Shown here in pieces: positions 10,729-22,700 of a stretch of 64,000 nt of DNA (positions within the stretch are counted from its first letter, which is position 1; the number at the start of each line of letters is the position of its first letter). Source of the DNA: Chaetomium olivaceum (lineage: Eukaryota; Ascomycota; Sordariomycetes; Sordariales; Chaetomiaceae). The stretch spans positions 87,285 through 151,284 of the forward strand of contig JAYWVB010000068.1 in assembly GCA_039881045.1 (NCBI GenBank), given 5' to 3'. A program made the translations under genes and the position numbers. The notes under the pieces were generated by a model. The model had not been told where the DNA came from. It made no database searches and was given only the letters and a program-made list of their open reading frames with translations.

Positions 10729-12437
10729 TTACTCGGTGACCTCAGGCGTCTCGCTGCGCTCGTCGTCTTCGCTGACATCAGACGCCGATGGTTTGCGGAA
10801 GTCGGCAATAATAACCGCTGACGAGTAATACACTTGCATCCCAGGCTCATTGCCGTACTTAGGAAACCATTAGCGTCCCCCATGACCGACCAATCATGCA
10901 TGTACTTCGAATTCACACTTACAACGAGAAATGCAACTGCAAGTTCCCGAGGGCTTGTCTTCCGCGGATGGTGGTTGAGCCACGTGACATGATCTCGAGT
11001 AAACGCTTTATCATCTCCGTCGACACCCCATTTGTCGTAGGACAGCTTTTCAGGGTTCACGTAGTAATCCCCGCAGCCATCCACGGTAATGGGGCTCCAA
11101 ATAGAGTTTCCAATGGTAGCAAGACTTGCATAAGAAGGTTGCGTAACTTGCGTTGGGCTCGTGGACGCGGCTCCGCCTTCGTTCTCGTTCTCCGAGTTTT
11201 CCTCCAGATCTTCCCAGTATAGGTGATCGTCGAGGGCATGTGTCACTTTCACGGAACCCGTGAGACGCTTCAGGGCCTGGTACACGAGCATGTCAAGGCC
11301 TTTCAATGTGTGTTGCAGGGTGTTGGCTGACGCGGATGAAGTGTGCGGATACGAGTGAGTACAAGTGAAGCCCAGCAAACCCCCTACAAACAGTTAGTCA
11401 GAAACAAATTGACATCGAGTGCCCAAGAACCGAGCTAGTGATGGTAGTTACCTCCAGGGAGAAAGTCAGGGCATTGTAGCAGCTTTCGGATTGCCCCGAA
11501 AAAGCGGAGAGACTCCGGTTCGAGAATACTGAGGCCGTCAGCCATCGATGTTGGTTCGAAAGTAGTCCAGTACAGATTGTAAGCCAGAGTCAGCCTGTGT
11601 CCACTGGTAACCTCCAAGACTTCGTGTTCGCAATCAGAGAAAAAGGCACCCCATTGAACGGTTGAGGCACTGTTTGAGGCCCAGTCAAATGTCACCTCAC
11701 GTCCGCCGTGTCTCACTGCCAACTGGCCGCCTTGAATAGTTGATTAGCATGATCGACACGCTGTCCGGAATACTGCGGGGCAGCAACGAAGCTAACCGAA
11801 AGAACGAGTGCGTACCCTGGTATGGATGAGGAAAACACACAACGAGTGATCCCATTTGTTCCTCAGAACGAGGCGTGTCGACATGGGCTTTAAATTTCCC
11901 CAAAGGACCGGAATAAATCTAGTGCCTGTCAGCAGGGTTCCCAAAGTTCCCGACCGCACAACATACGTTCAAATTGTAGAGCTCTGCTCTGATGCCACGG
12001 TGGTCGCCGTGGGTGAGCGCTTGGGCGATGGCATCAACGACGCCATGTTCGTATGGGTTGAAATTGGTCGAGAACCTGGTTGCATTCATCTTGCCGGCCT
12101 TTCGGTACGTTTCATCAAAGACCGCTTCGCTGCCGACACCGTACGTGGCCGGTTCCGAGTCCGCCAAAAATTTGGCGAACGCCTCCTGAGAGTCTGCATC
12201 GGTTTGAACAACTGGCAACGAGACCTTGTGGCAGTGGTTGATCTCGCCCGAGTCCCAACGCACAACGATGGGGCTTAGCTCGGACGCATTCGATAACGCC
12301 TTGGCGATCGTACCGAGATCAATTTTCCCACCCAAGGCGAAAACACTCTTGCCCGCTTGGTCGGCGAGGGCGTGAGAGACCGTCTCAAGAAGCGAGTTTA
12401 TCTCGCCGTCGGCGCTTTCATGGCGTGCAGATTCCAT
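10729..12437 (-). CDS. 2OG-Fe(II) dioxygenase (prolyl 4-hydroxylase-like fold), 5 exons
   Basis: Exons 12437-11967, 11918-11816, 11730-11452, 11383-10923 and 10857-10729 are all in phase and give 480 residues. Each intron has a GT-AG border. The iron-binding motif is visible as HVDTPR at the start of the jelly-roll region (exon 2), with the distal His in CEHEV (exon 3), followed by SGHRLTLAYNLYW. The last exon carries YGNEPGMQVYYSSAVIIADF and ends in an acidic tail. This matches a large fungal family annotated as 2OG-Fe(II) oxygenases. The substrate is unknown; hydroxylation of a protein or small molecule is a family-level inference. No defect is seen. Confidence 0.85.
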
Positions 12438-13155
12438 GTTGGTACACGAAGTTGAAACTTGAGAGAAGCAAGAATTTAATTCCTGCGCGAAAATCGATGT
12501 TGTGGTGGAGGGAGAGGTGCAGAGTCACTTGGGGAAGGTGATGCTCTCCCGGGACAACGCCTAAAGCGACTTCCTTTTAAGAAGAGCCCCGACATAACCC
12601 AACGGCGGAGCGTTCGTGTGATGCAAAGCGAGTTGAGCTGTTTTGCGCATGGCTGCCTAACCAGAGTTCGAACCTCTCTGTCGTTTATCGGCTAAACCAA
12701 TCAATGTCTTTTGATGGAGGTTGTTGGTTGGCGAAGATACAACACCGCCTTGGCTGCCTGTTGGTCCCACGGCTTCAGACCCCATACACCGTCTGATTTC
12801 GACGATCAACTCCCCGAGTTTTTGTGAAGGGCGGGTTGGGACTGGAGGTGTGGAAAGTTGTCTGTCTCACAAGAACTTGCCAGCTCAAGTTAACTCCAGG
12901 CAGCCATGCCAGGGTGGGTGTCAGGGTGGGAGAACTGGGCTCCATCCAGTCCACCGCAACAAATCAGCTTTCAAATGCTGTGAAAAGATCGTCGAGACAA
13001 AGCAGCCATGTGTTATGAGCAAACAAAATTAATATTAGGTACTCAGCATCTAGGATAACATTATGCCCGTTGATGAACACCCGACCCGGACCACCCGGGT
13101 TCCTCAATCCCGTTTCCAACTTGACCTATTCGCACTTTTTCTCCGGAGCGAACTT
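12438..13155. other. Intergenic, no supported gene
   Basis: Upstream region of the dioxygenase gene and 3' side of the small secreted-protein gene. A ggttcgaac motif near 12670 (minus strand) was tested as a tRNA T-arm and does not fold correctly. Confidence 0.45.
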
Positions 13156-13608
13156 CTAAGCCAAGGTCTGGGGAGCGTAGCTCTTGTCGGGAGTGACAGC
13201 CTCGCCGTTCACGAGCTCGTGGTCGGCGTACGAGGGCCAGGTGATGAGACGGCTGTCCCAATCAATAAGCGACCAGGTGGTGAACCCGTTCCCGACGCCC
13301 CATTGGCCACTCCAGTTGGAGCTCAGGGTGTAGGGGCCGCACTTGATGTTGGTTGTGGAAGCTTGGCTGGCGGGCGCCCCAGTGACGGTGTAGGAACAGT
13401 CGGTGACGGGAGCGGTTTGCGTGTTGATCCCGAATGAGATGTCGCACGAGGTGTCATCCTCATTGCAGGTCCGGGTGAAAGACTCGATCGTCCATTGGGG
13501 GACATCCGCCATCGCAGAGACAGCGCCGGAGCGCGAGTTGAGAGCCGGGGCAGCGAAAGCTGTGCTAGCACCGGCAACGAGGCCGAGGAAGACAGTGTTG
13601 AAATGCAT
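13156..13608 (-). CDS. Small secreted protein, hypersensitive-response-inducing (elicitor-like) type
   Basis: A single-exon gene of 150 residues. MHFNTVFLGLVAGASTAFAAP is a signal peptide. The mature part has four cysteines (RTCNEDDTSCDISF, DCSYTVTG, IKCGPYTL) and the pattern CGPYTL...WSGQWG..NGFTTWSLIDWDSRLITWPSYAD. This arrangement resembles fungal proteins annotated as hypersensitive-response-inducing elicitors (Trichoderma-type); that family link is from memory of motif order and not checked. The protein should be extracellular. A TATATAAA box lies 116 bases upstream. Confidence 0.7.
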   Translation of the reverse strand: MHFNTVFLGLVAGASTAFAAPALNSRSGAVSAMADVPQWTIESFTRTCNEDDTSCDISFGINTQTAPVTDCSYTVTGAPASQASTTNIKCGPYTLSSNWSGQWGVGNGFTTWSLIDWDSRLITWPSYADHELVNGEAVTPDKSYAPQTLA

Positions 13609-13723
13609 GATAGTTGAGGGGTGGTTTTGTTTGTGTTCCGGTAGTCAATGACGGTAGGTGGTTGACGATGTTAAGAGTGATGGTCTGACCTAGGAATCTT
13701 TTTGCTAAGGGCATTGCTCTCGC

Positions 13724-13731
13724 TTTATATA
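13724..13731 (-). promoter_or_regulatory. TATA box of the small secreted-protein gene
   Basis: Minus-strand TATATAAA lies 116 bases upstream of the start codon at 13608, a usual spacing for a core promoter. Confidence 0.5.
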
Positions 13732-14983
13732 GCCCGGACCCAACCCCCTTGCCCTCACCGATCCATCATAAAGTTCGATTCTCCCCGCAGCCCGCCCAGC
13801 TTGTTGGCGGATTCGCTGATGCAATGGATTCAGGCTGTGGGCTGCGTGTTTGGTGAGGATGCCACGTTACTTCGTATTGTTGAGGAGGAGCTCGGCTGGC
13901 TTCCTGTGAGATGCCGTCAGATCTCGTATTAACATGCGGGACGAAATGATCGGCAGAGAGCATGGGGCGGAGAACCAGAGTGGCGGGGTGCGATGTTGCA
14001 CTGAGCCCCAGAAGCGGCATTGAGACTCCATATCCCCAAAATAACCATGCTGGGGCCATGGCATTCTTCCGGGTTCAGAGAAGCCGAACAGCGCAGAGAC
14101 GCAGAGGGCCGAGAGCGAATCAGGCCAAGCGCGATCTGGCCGGCAATCGTCGACCCCTGCAAAACCGTTCTCTCTGCGGAACGCTTCGCCGGCTCACCGG
14201 CTCCGCAAACAACGAGGGCCGGCAGCACCGGGTGGGGCCGGTCAATGTCAATTCGGGTTCTCTGCCGGGCATTGCTCGGTTCGTTGGGGCGAGACCAGCC
14301 TGGCCGTCCTTCGCTGGAATCCTCGGGAGGGTTTAGGGGGTTGGTTGACTGTTGACGTTTGTCGTCTTGATTTGGTGCCCCCTGTGTAGAGTAAGTAGGC
14401 ACCCAAACATGTACAGCTTGGAGCCTCATGGTTGATTTTACTCAAGAGACGAGGGTATAGTTTTGTTGATACATAGCTGAGAGGACCGAAAGGAGAGGGT
14501 TGACCTCAGCTCGCTATTCATGGCCGTGGTTTCGAGCTTTTATTTGAGAATGATGGGATGCCGCCAAGTAAATTGCGATGTCGTTTGGCTGTCTACGGTG
14601 TACTGTGTGTGTACAGGTGTAGTTTGCTTCGATCATGGGTGGGTCAATCATAACCGAATCCGAGTCAGTTCTGGCGCGTAACGGACCCAGTGTCGAGTCC
14701 TCCGAGACGGGGTTCCTAACACTCTCTAGTATGATGAGTACGGTATGTTTAGCATCGAGAACGAGGCTCCATGAAGCATAACAGGATTTGAGCAACGGCG
14801 CGTCCAATGCGTCCTTTGCATTGCAAAGCGAACACAAATCCAAATCAAGGATAGTCGAGCCTTCAAATTCCACTTCGGCCCGAGCCCCACTCTTCTAACC
14901 TCGGCACCCGGTTCGAACGCGAGTTTCTCCTAAAGACTCGGAAAGGCCACATCTTCTCGGCATCAACCAAAATACGCGACAAA
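13732..14983. other. Divergent intergenic region
   Basis: This region separates the minus-strand secreted-protein gene from the plus-strand esterase gene. Open frames over 13929-14445 occur on both strands and look like shadows of a GC-rich stretch. The 119-codon minus frame at 14873-14514 has no domain character. No gene is supported. Confidence 0.4.
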
Positions 14984-16247
14984 ATGGACACGAAGAATCC
15001 TTCCGACGCGACTGGGGAGTTGTCTACATGGGACCGTGTGGCCCTGCTTGGGCTGTTCCCGCTGTTCGGTAACTCCAATTCCTACCTAACTCAGAGCCTG
15101 TGATACCAATGGTTACTTCACATGCTAATTCTTTTCAGTTGTCCGACTGCTTGCTTTCTTCACCTTCCGCAAGACTCCTAGCCTTCACTGGCGCCAAAGT
15201 CTTGCGCTCGCGTTCTTACAAGCCCAGAGGGCCAGTTTCCCAACCCGCTACCTCCGCTGGTTGGTCCGACGAGTCTCAACTGGCGAGGCAATCGTTCGAT
15301 ATGCTGCCAAACAGGGCATCCCGCATAAGGCCATCACTCTCGATGCCGCCACCGCCGTTCATGACGCCACCCAGGGTGAAATACCCGCCCCAACCCTCCA
15401 CTTTCTCACGCCCACCTCGGTTAACGATGACGGAAGCGGCCCGACGCTCCTCTATTTCCACGGGGGAGGCTTCGTCAACCCACTGCGCGGCCCAGCCCAC
15501 ATGCCCTTCATCATGCGGTGCGCCACAGCCTGCGGGGCTAAGCAGGCCGTTATTCTCGAGTACTCACTTGCCCCGGAACACCCCTACCCGGCGCAGCTAG
15601 TCCAATGCATCGCGGCACTTCAGTATCTTCTCGATGAGACGAGCCTGCGGCCTGGCGAACTCGTGCTGGGAGGGGACAGCGCGGGCGGTCAGCTTGTGGG
15701 AGCGCTACTCGCCCATGTAGTACAGCCGTCACCCTATGCGGCCCCGGTAAACCTTGACGGCAAGTTCCGGGCTGCCTTGTTCGTGAGCCCATTTGTGAGG
15801 CTGCCACCAAAAGCGGGGAACTTTGAATCTTGGGAGGCCAACGGTCGGAAGGACTACCTCGATCGACCACAGGTGGATGATTTTATGGCGGCGTTCAAGG
15901 GGAAAGATGACGAGATATGGACAAATCTGTGCGGCTCTAAAGGGTCAGGCGATGTGTGGAGTCGTGTCTTTGCCCGGAGTCCTCACGGGTTGGTCCACAA
16001 GGTAATGATCACCGCCGGCACGGCTGAGATTTTGCTGGATTGCTGTCGCGTATTTGCGGAGGCCCATGTCAAAGCAGAGACAGTGGCTGCCAGCCGGGAC
16101 ACGGACTACAGGGAGTTCGAGGGCAAGGATATGGTTCTGGCAGAGTGCGAAGGCGAAGTTCACGTCCAAGTCGCCTTGGATTCGGCGGTGGGATATAATA
16201 AGGGGTCCATGGAGCGAGCTATCATGTCGTGGCTGGCAAGCCTCTAG
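14984..16247 (+). CDS. Alpha/beta-hydrolase esterase/lipase, HSL (fold-3) type
   Basis: Exons 14984-15068 and 15139-16247 encode 397 residues; the intron runs gtaact to ttttcag. The N-terminus carries a hydrophobic segment (VALLGLFPLFVVRLLAFF), probably a membrane anchor. The oxyanion motif HGGGF and the nucleophile elbow GDSAGG identify the hormone-sensitive-lipase group. A late ITAGTAEILLD segment and EGEVHVQVAL near the end supply the likely acid and His of the triad. It should hydrolyse a short-chain or acetyl ester; fungal relatives include steryl acetyl hydrolases. Substrate not determinable. No defect seen. Confidence 0.87.
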
Positions 16248-16350
16248 CCCTGCAACCGGCTGTGGGACCAAACTTTCACTACCCCAAACCCCCTCACCCA
16301 TACTTCAATCATGTAGTGTCCTTTCCCACTAGCGTTCCGGACAAAGGGCC

Positions 16351-18975
16351 TCAACCGGTTGCCCAGCCACCTCCTTCCGGAAAACCGTCCTCCAAAATGT
16401 TAATCATCTGCTCGTTGTTGTAAAACCAATCCTCGAGCTGGGTCCCGTTTCCCATCCAGATCATTGGATTAACACCCCTCTGGAAGGCGGCATCGCTGCT
16501 GTCTGTGGCTCCCCCAGCTGAATATGCCGCTTCCTGGAACCCAGACACCGGCTGGGATGGAAACCCTAGGGCGGCCAGACAGTTGTCTACCGTGCTCGCC
16601 TGTTGGTCATCTTTGCCAACTCTCGTCTGGAAGTCCAGGTACTGTGACGCAACACTGTGAAGGACGTGAAACAAGCGATGGAGTCTGTCTACCGCCTCTG
16701 AAACGGCCGTGTGTGGCTGCAAAGAGGCGACAAAGGCTTCAAGCCGAGCGAGATCTGTTCTATCTCTAGCCTCGATTACTTGACAGAAGAGGACTATGAA
16801 TGGGACGAAAGGGGCGAAAAGGATCGTCCTAGTGCATCATTAGTAGGTACGTACATTTGTTTATCGCTTGAAGGCGTATAAGTACATACCAATTCATGTA
16901 CGTTGAAAAGAACCCGACAGCATTAGTTTCCACCACGGCCATGCACTCCTGGTGGCGGCTGAGCGTTTCCCTAGCGGTCTGGATACACTGGTCCGTGAAG
17001 GTCGTCGGGGAGCCAGGCGGGTTGGGAACGGCTCGGTGGATGAGAGTTCGAGTCGACAGCCGGAGGACAAGGTCTGACAAGACAAAGAAGTCGGTTGTGT
17101 CATCGCCAGCTGTTGCTCGAGAAAACTGGTCCCAGTTTGCCTACAGAAGTGAAGTTAGTGGAGGTTATTCGACCTGCAGTGTTCGAGTATCCTCACCGTC
17201 ACGTCCTGAGTCAAAGTATCGAGTTCTCCTAGTCGATCTAGCAACAACTGTACGCGGGATTTCCGGATTTCGTCTGGCTGGGCAATAGCGTCGGGGCAAT
17301 ATAGCAGTTCATAGATCTGGCCTTGAATCCTCGAGGCGATGACCCACAGGCCAAAGAAGCATGCGATTGGAAAGTCACCAGGGCGTGGGGACCCGTGGTC
17401 CTCCGGCTCGGGCACGGTGACATCGTAATCTTGTATCGTCGATGACCGCCCCAAGCGAAGTGCGAGGCCCTTGTCGATAGTGTACACACCCCAGAAGAGG
17501 AACTGCTTACACTGGGCGCTCTCCGGGGACTCGTGGACGTATGTCGTACTCCTGTGATAGCCGAGAGACTGGCACAACTCGGATGCTTTTGACGACAGGA
17601 TCCATGCCAAAGACGGTTTGGCAAGCTCGATGGCGTAATAGGCCTAATTGACGTGTTAGTCAGGGAACAGTGAGGGATCGTATTGTCACGCATTATCAGT
17701 ACCCCAAAGGAGAGGGCGATGATGACATCGTCGGTTGCTGGTAGATGTAAAGGTAGATTCGATAAAGCCGTCTCGGAGTTCACACTGCAAATGTGGGACA
17801 AACGGTAGTATTCCTCTTCCTTTTCCGGCAGTAGGGAGCCGTATGCACGAAACAAGAAATGCAGGGTGATGTTCACGATGAGAAACTGGGCCGCGTTATA
17901 TTCCTCGGCCATGTGAACGGCAACACATAATTCTGGGAATCGATCCATGCCGAACAGCTGGAAAAACCAGGCCACACCGAGTTGTTTGTTCGCTAGAACC
18001 TCGGGCGAAAAGAGGTTAGCATTGCCTATGGCGACTTGGGGGTGTTACCAACATCTAGCAATCTTGAGGACTTGTAAAGTCGCATCTATCGGGGGAAGTT
18101 CGCACCCCTCGAGCGCCGCCGGCCTTGAAGATTGAGCATTCGGATACTTCATTTCATGAGCTGCCGGTTGCTTTTTCAAGGTTTCGACCATGTGGCGGAG
18201 AGCTTCTATCCTTTCACGCATCTCGGGCCTGGAATCTTGGCTCGCGACCTTCTGGAAAAGCTCATTGGCGAAGACCGACTGAGCCGTCAAGGAAGATTCC
18301 CCTTCGACCATGGACCCGGTGACCTGGGTGTGGTTGCTATAGCCACCATGACTGGATGGGCTGGAGGAAGCAACTGTGTTTGCGGTCGATGCTGCCGGTG
18401 CTTTTGCCGGCACTGTAAGCACTGGTGATGCCTGGGACCGTTGGGTATTAAGCTCTTCGAGAAGCCGAACGACACCGTCCAGGCGACGGTCGATGAGATC
18501 AATCTTCTTTTCACTAGACGATCGGGTCACTATGTGTAAGACCCCGGCGGCCATATCACCACCCTGTGTTTCGAGACTCAGCTCAACAGAGGCGGGAGAG
18601 TCAAGACTTACTACTGGTGGGTCAACAGAATCCTGCTTCGTTTCTCTCGTGGCTTGTTTCCGGAGTGAGTGCACTCTATCCTGGCATGCAAGCAGTGGGC
18701 ACAAGGAGACTCTCTGTTGCAGCGGATCTAATGACCCAAATTTTCAGCTTAACTCAATAACATGATGACGAGCAAACCTACCTTGCGTGCCCGGCATGCA
18801 TCACACTGCAGATTAGTGAAGTTAGTCAGTCTTGCTCTTCCACGTTGTCTTGGCACGCACGTCGAAGAAGGCGGGAACTTGGGAAGGGTGGACTTGCAGC
18901 CCTCGGGACAGGGGTCTGAGAAGGGCCCGCGAGGGGCGGCGACTGCGACTCGGCTCCGTCTGTTGCGTCCTCCAT
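16351..18975 (-). CDS. Zn2Cys6 transcription factor with one in-frame stop codon
   Basis: Exons after the N-terminal one are 18805-18782, 18727-18612, 18513-17703, 17643-17197, 17140-16890 and 16828-16351, all in phase (708 residues plus an N-terminal exon starting at 18975 or 19011). The zinc cluster, split by an intron, is CDACRARK then IRCNRESPCAHCLHARIEC (CX2CX6CX5CX2CX6C). KPREKR and EKKIDLIDRRLDGVVRLLEE (dimerisation helix) follow, then a fungal-specific regulatory domain. At 18045-18047 the frame reads TGG TAA CAC, a stop in the middle of a conserved stretch; the same frame continues cleanly as IGNANLFSPEVLANKQLG. No intron that removes it keeps the frame. The donor of the first exon could not be fixed. 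It lies divergently next to the ABC exporter and may have regulated it. Confidence 0.78.
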
Positions 18976-19716
18976 TGTGAGAGGTGCAGGACCACTGCTC
19001 AAACCCGGCATATCGGCCGATTCGGGGTTATCTGAGAGGGCCGCAGTCAACTCGGGGGCCGACTTGCTACTCGGAACCCAGCACTCGTCAGTGCCGTGCG
19101 GCTCGAAGGGAAAGAGACGGACGGAGAGAGGAAAACGGATCCCGCGGAACGCGCGGGGTCCGGCTCGGTCAAAAAGCCCGCAGTCGCCGCGCACCTGGAA
19201 TCGACGCTCGAGCCTCAATTGTGGGGCCGAACAAGGGATTGCTTCACGGTTGGAAGTCCGTGATCGTGAATAATTGCGAGAGGACCTTGGCTTCATCTAC
19301 CACAAGGCATGGCTTGCTTTCCGGCGAATGACTCATGAACCACACGTTGAGGTGGTTTGTGACGGCCGGCAGGCAATCCCTGGCGTATCATCAGCTCAAA
19401 GTCGCAGCTGCTGCAGCAACAGCACACACCGAGCCGCCCTCGGCGTCGAAATCGGGTCAACTCCTTGCCCGGCGTGCCCAGTTCCTCACCACCCATACCA
19501 AAGCCTACGCGTCCCGAAGCGATGGCACACTTGGCGCCAAGCATACTGGACTGGCTGTTTAATCTGAAGCGAAGCATTCGATCCACTAAAAAGTTGAAAC
19601 CTTGCGGCGTGCTACACAGTATATAGGATCACTTGGTTCACTTCTTTCATCCTCGCTTGGTGCAGGCGAGAACGTCCACTTCTATTTCCACATATCGGTA
19701 CTGCAATCCTCCAATT
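18976..19716. other. Divergent promoter region, regulator and ABC exporter
   Basis: This 741-base stretch separates a minus-strand Zn2Cys6 gene from a plus-strand ABC transporter gene. The regulator's frame stays open upstream to 19296, so its first methionine is uncertain. Pairs of CGG/CCG triplets are common here but GC content is high, so I do not name an operator. Confidence 0.35.
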
Positions 19717-22700
19717 ATGGCTGTAAATATCGATACAGACAAGGACCTGGATCACACAGAGAAAGACTCGACCACACAGCCCGCGACCGAGGCTCCGGGC
19801 GAGGAGAAAAAGGAGGGAGACGGCGGCTGGGCAGCATACAAGGTATGCAAACGAAACATCACAGACAAAGGTTATTAATAACACAGGGTTGACTTTGTGA
19901 CATAGCGCATCTTCCATTATGCAGGCCCCTTCGAGTACACCCTTCAGGGTATCGCAATCATTGCCGCGATTGCTTCGGGCGCCGGCATCGCCCTCCAGAA
20001 CCTGATTTTTGGCGCGTTTGTGACTGTCATCACAGACTATGCCGCAGGAGATTCATCGAGGGATGTCTTCCTTGACGATGTCGCAGGGCTCGCGTACGAC
20101 TTCCCCATTCGTTGTGTTGTGTCCACTAGCGAAAACGATGCATAAAGGCTAACGCACACATTCTCTAGCCTCTACTTTGTCTACCTCGGGATTGGCAGAT
20201 TCGTCCTCTCGTACATATACAACACCCTCCTAACCTACGTTAGCCACCGGATCGTGCGCAACATCCGTCATGCTTATGTCAGGTCCGCTCTCAGCCAGGA
20301 AGTGGCCTATTTCGATTTCGGCACCGGAGGTTCTATTGCTACACAAGCTACATCCAATGGTCGACTTATCCAAGGCGGCATCTCCGAGAAGCTCGGTTTG
20401 ACGTTTCAGGGACTGGCCGCTTTCGTCACTGCATTCGCTGTTGCTTTTGCTACGCAATGGAAGCTAACACTCATCACGTTGTGCATTGCCCCCGCCAATA
20501 TCCTCACCATGGGCGTGGTCGCAACTCTCGAAGCTGGCCACGAGACCAAGATCCTTGATCTGTATGCCCAGGCCAACTCGTTCGCCGAGGGCGTCCTTGC
20601 CAGTGCCCGCACAGTTCATGCTTTCGAGATGCGGACAAGGCTCGTCGCCAAGTTTGATAGCTATCTGTCCGAAGCACACAGAGTGGGGAACAAGATTTCG
20701 CCCCTTTTCGGCGCCTTGTTCTCCATTGAGTACACCATCATTTACCTGGGGTTCGGTCTTGCGTTTTGGCAGGGCGTTCAAATGCTCGCGAGGGGCGAGA
20801 TTGAAACCTCTGGCCAGATTTTCACGTGAGTCTATGGCGCCCTTTACGTTGTTGCTAGCCAAACATTTCTGACCGTCTGGATAGTGTGCTTTTGTCCGTG
20901 GCGATTGGTTCCATCCAGATCACTATGCTGGCCCCCTACTCCATCGAGTTTACTCGCGCTGCTGCTTCTGCGGCTTCGCTCTTCAAGCTCATGGACAGAG
21001 AATCCGCCATCAACCCGTTCGACAAGTCCGGTGAACAGCCTTCCGAGATTACTGGCCTTGTCGAGCTTGACGATATCACGTTTGCCTACCCCACCCGTCC
21101 CAACACTACAGTGTTGGACAGGTTCTCACTTACCGTACCCGCCGGTAAGGTAACGGCTTTGGTGGTAAGTTTGAGGGTCTTCATATAAACAAATCGGCAT
21201 GCAGCAAACACGGTGCTGACCTTACTAGGGACAAAGTGGTTCTGGAAAGAGTACCATCGTCGGCTTAATTGAGCGATGGTATACTCCCTCATCCGGCCGT
21301 ATCAAGCTAGACGGACGGCCCATCGACAGCCTGAACCTCAATTGGCTCCGGAACAACGTCCGGCTTGTCCAGCAAGTACGTCCCCTGTCCCCCATTAACC
21401 GCCAGTCTGTTATCCCCTAACACCCCTCAGGAACCAGTGTTGTTTCAGGGGTCTGTGTTCGACAACATTGCCTATGGCCTCGTCGGTACACCCTGGGAGA
21501 ATGCCAGCCGAGAGGAACAGATGGCCCATGTACAGGAAGCGGCTATGACGGCATTCGCTCACGATTTTATATCCGCGTTGCCTCAAGGCTATGACACGGA
21601 CATTGGGCAACGCGGAAGTCTTCTTTCTGGGGGGCAGAAGCAACGGGTAGCCATCGCCCGCAGCATTATCTCCCGCCCCAAGGTCCTGCTTCTCGACGAA
21701 GCAACAAGCGCTCTCGATCCACACGCCGAAGGAATTGTACAGCAAGCATTGGACCGCGCGGCGGAGGGACGCACGACCATTGTCATTGCGCATAAGCTCG
21801 CCACAATCCGCAAGGCAGACAACATTGTCGTCATGTCCAAAGGCCGTATTGTCGAACAGGGGACACACGAGGGATTGATTGCCCGCAACGGCACTTACGC
21901 TCGGCTCGTCAGCATTCAGGATTTGGCTGTCGGTTCTGTCGGTTCTTCGTCGGATGCCGAAGAGGAGGGAACAGCCGGTGATGACGGAGGCAACCCAGCC
22001 GAGCTTACAAAAACCATGACCCGATATGCCACCGAAGACCAGGCCCGTTTAGAAGCCCAGAAGGATCGCGACAATTTTGATGACCACAAACACTTAGGCT
22101 TGATCGCGGTCATTATCCGCCTCGTCAAGTACAGCCCAGAGTTGAGATTGTGGTATCTCTCCGTACTGGCGTGCTGTGTCGCTGCCGGTGAGTCTGTCTT
22201 TGTCTGCGGTTGGTTAAGAAGGTAATTTAACTGACAGCCAATTCTCATTGTAGCCGGCATCTTCCCTGGGCAGGCGATCCTACTCTCTAGGATGATGGAC
22301 GTTTTTACATTGGAAGGCGAGGCCTTGAAGGAGCGCGGCAATTTCTTTGCGTCCATGTTCATTGTCCTGGCCGCTGGCTGCCTTGTCTTCTACTTTGGGT
22401 TAGGTTGGTCGGTGAATGTCGTCGCTCAGGTATGGGCTTCCCCTTCTAGATAGCCACAAGGAAGCGTACTGATCATTCTGCTAGACACTGTCCCACAACC
22501 TCCGCAGGCAGACCTTTAGCGACATGTTGCGCCAGGATCTTCAGTTCTTCGACCGTCCCGACAACAACACCGGCGCCCTGGCGAGCCGGGTCGACTCGAA
22601 CCCTCAGTCCGTGTTTGAGTTGATGGGATTCAATGTCGGCCTCATCGTCATCGCCGTGCTCAATGTTGCGGTCTGCAGCGTATTAGGTATTGCCCACAGC

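Noticed and set aside
12655..12700. tRNA-like ggttcgaac on the minus strand
   Set aside because: The best hairpin around it has a 9-base loop, and no D- or anticodon arm can be built.
13929..14445. Overlapping frames on both strands
   Set aside because: No start context, introns or domain; two strands cannot both be coding, and the stretch is GC-rich.
18000..18060. An intron gtaacacc...gag hiding the TAA in the Zn2Cys6 gene
   Set aside because: Joining TG to either acceptor gives an immediate stop (WF-stop) or the wrong frame, whereas the sequence inside reads as protein in frame with both sides.
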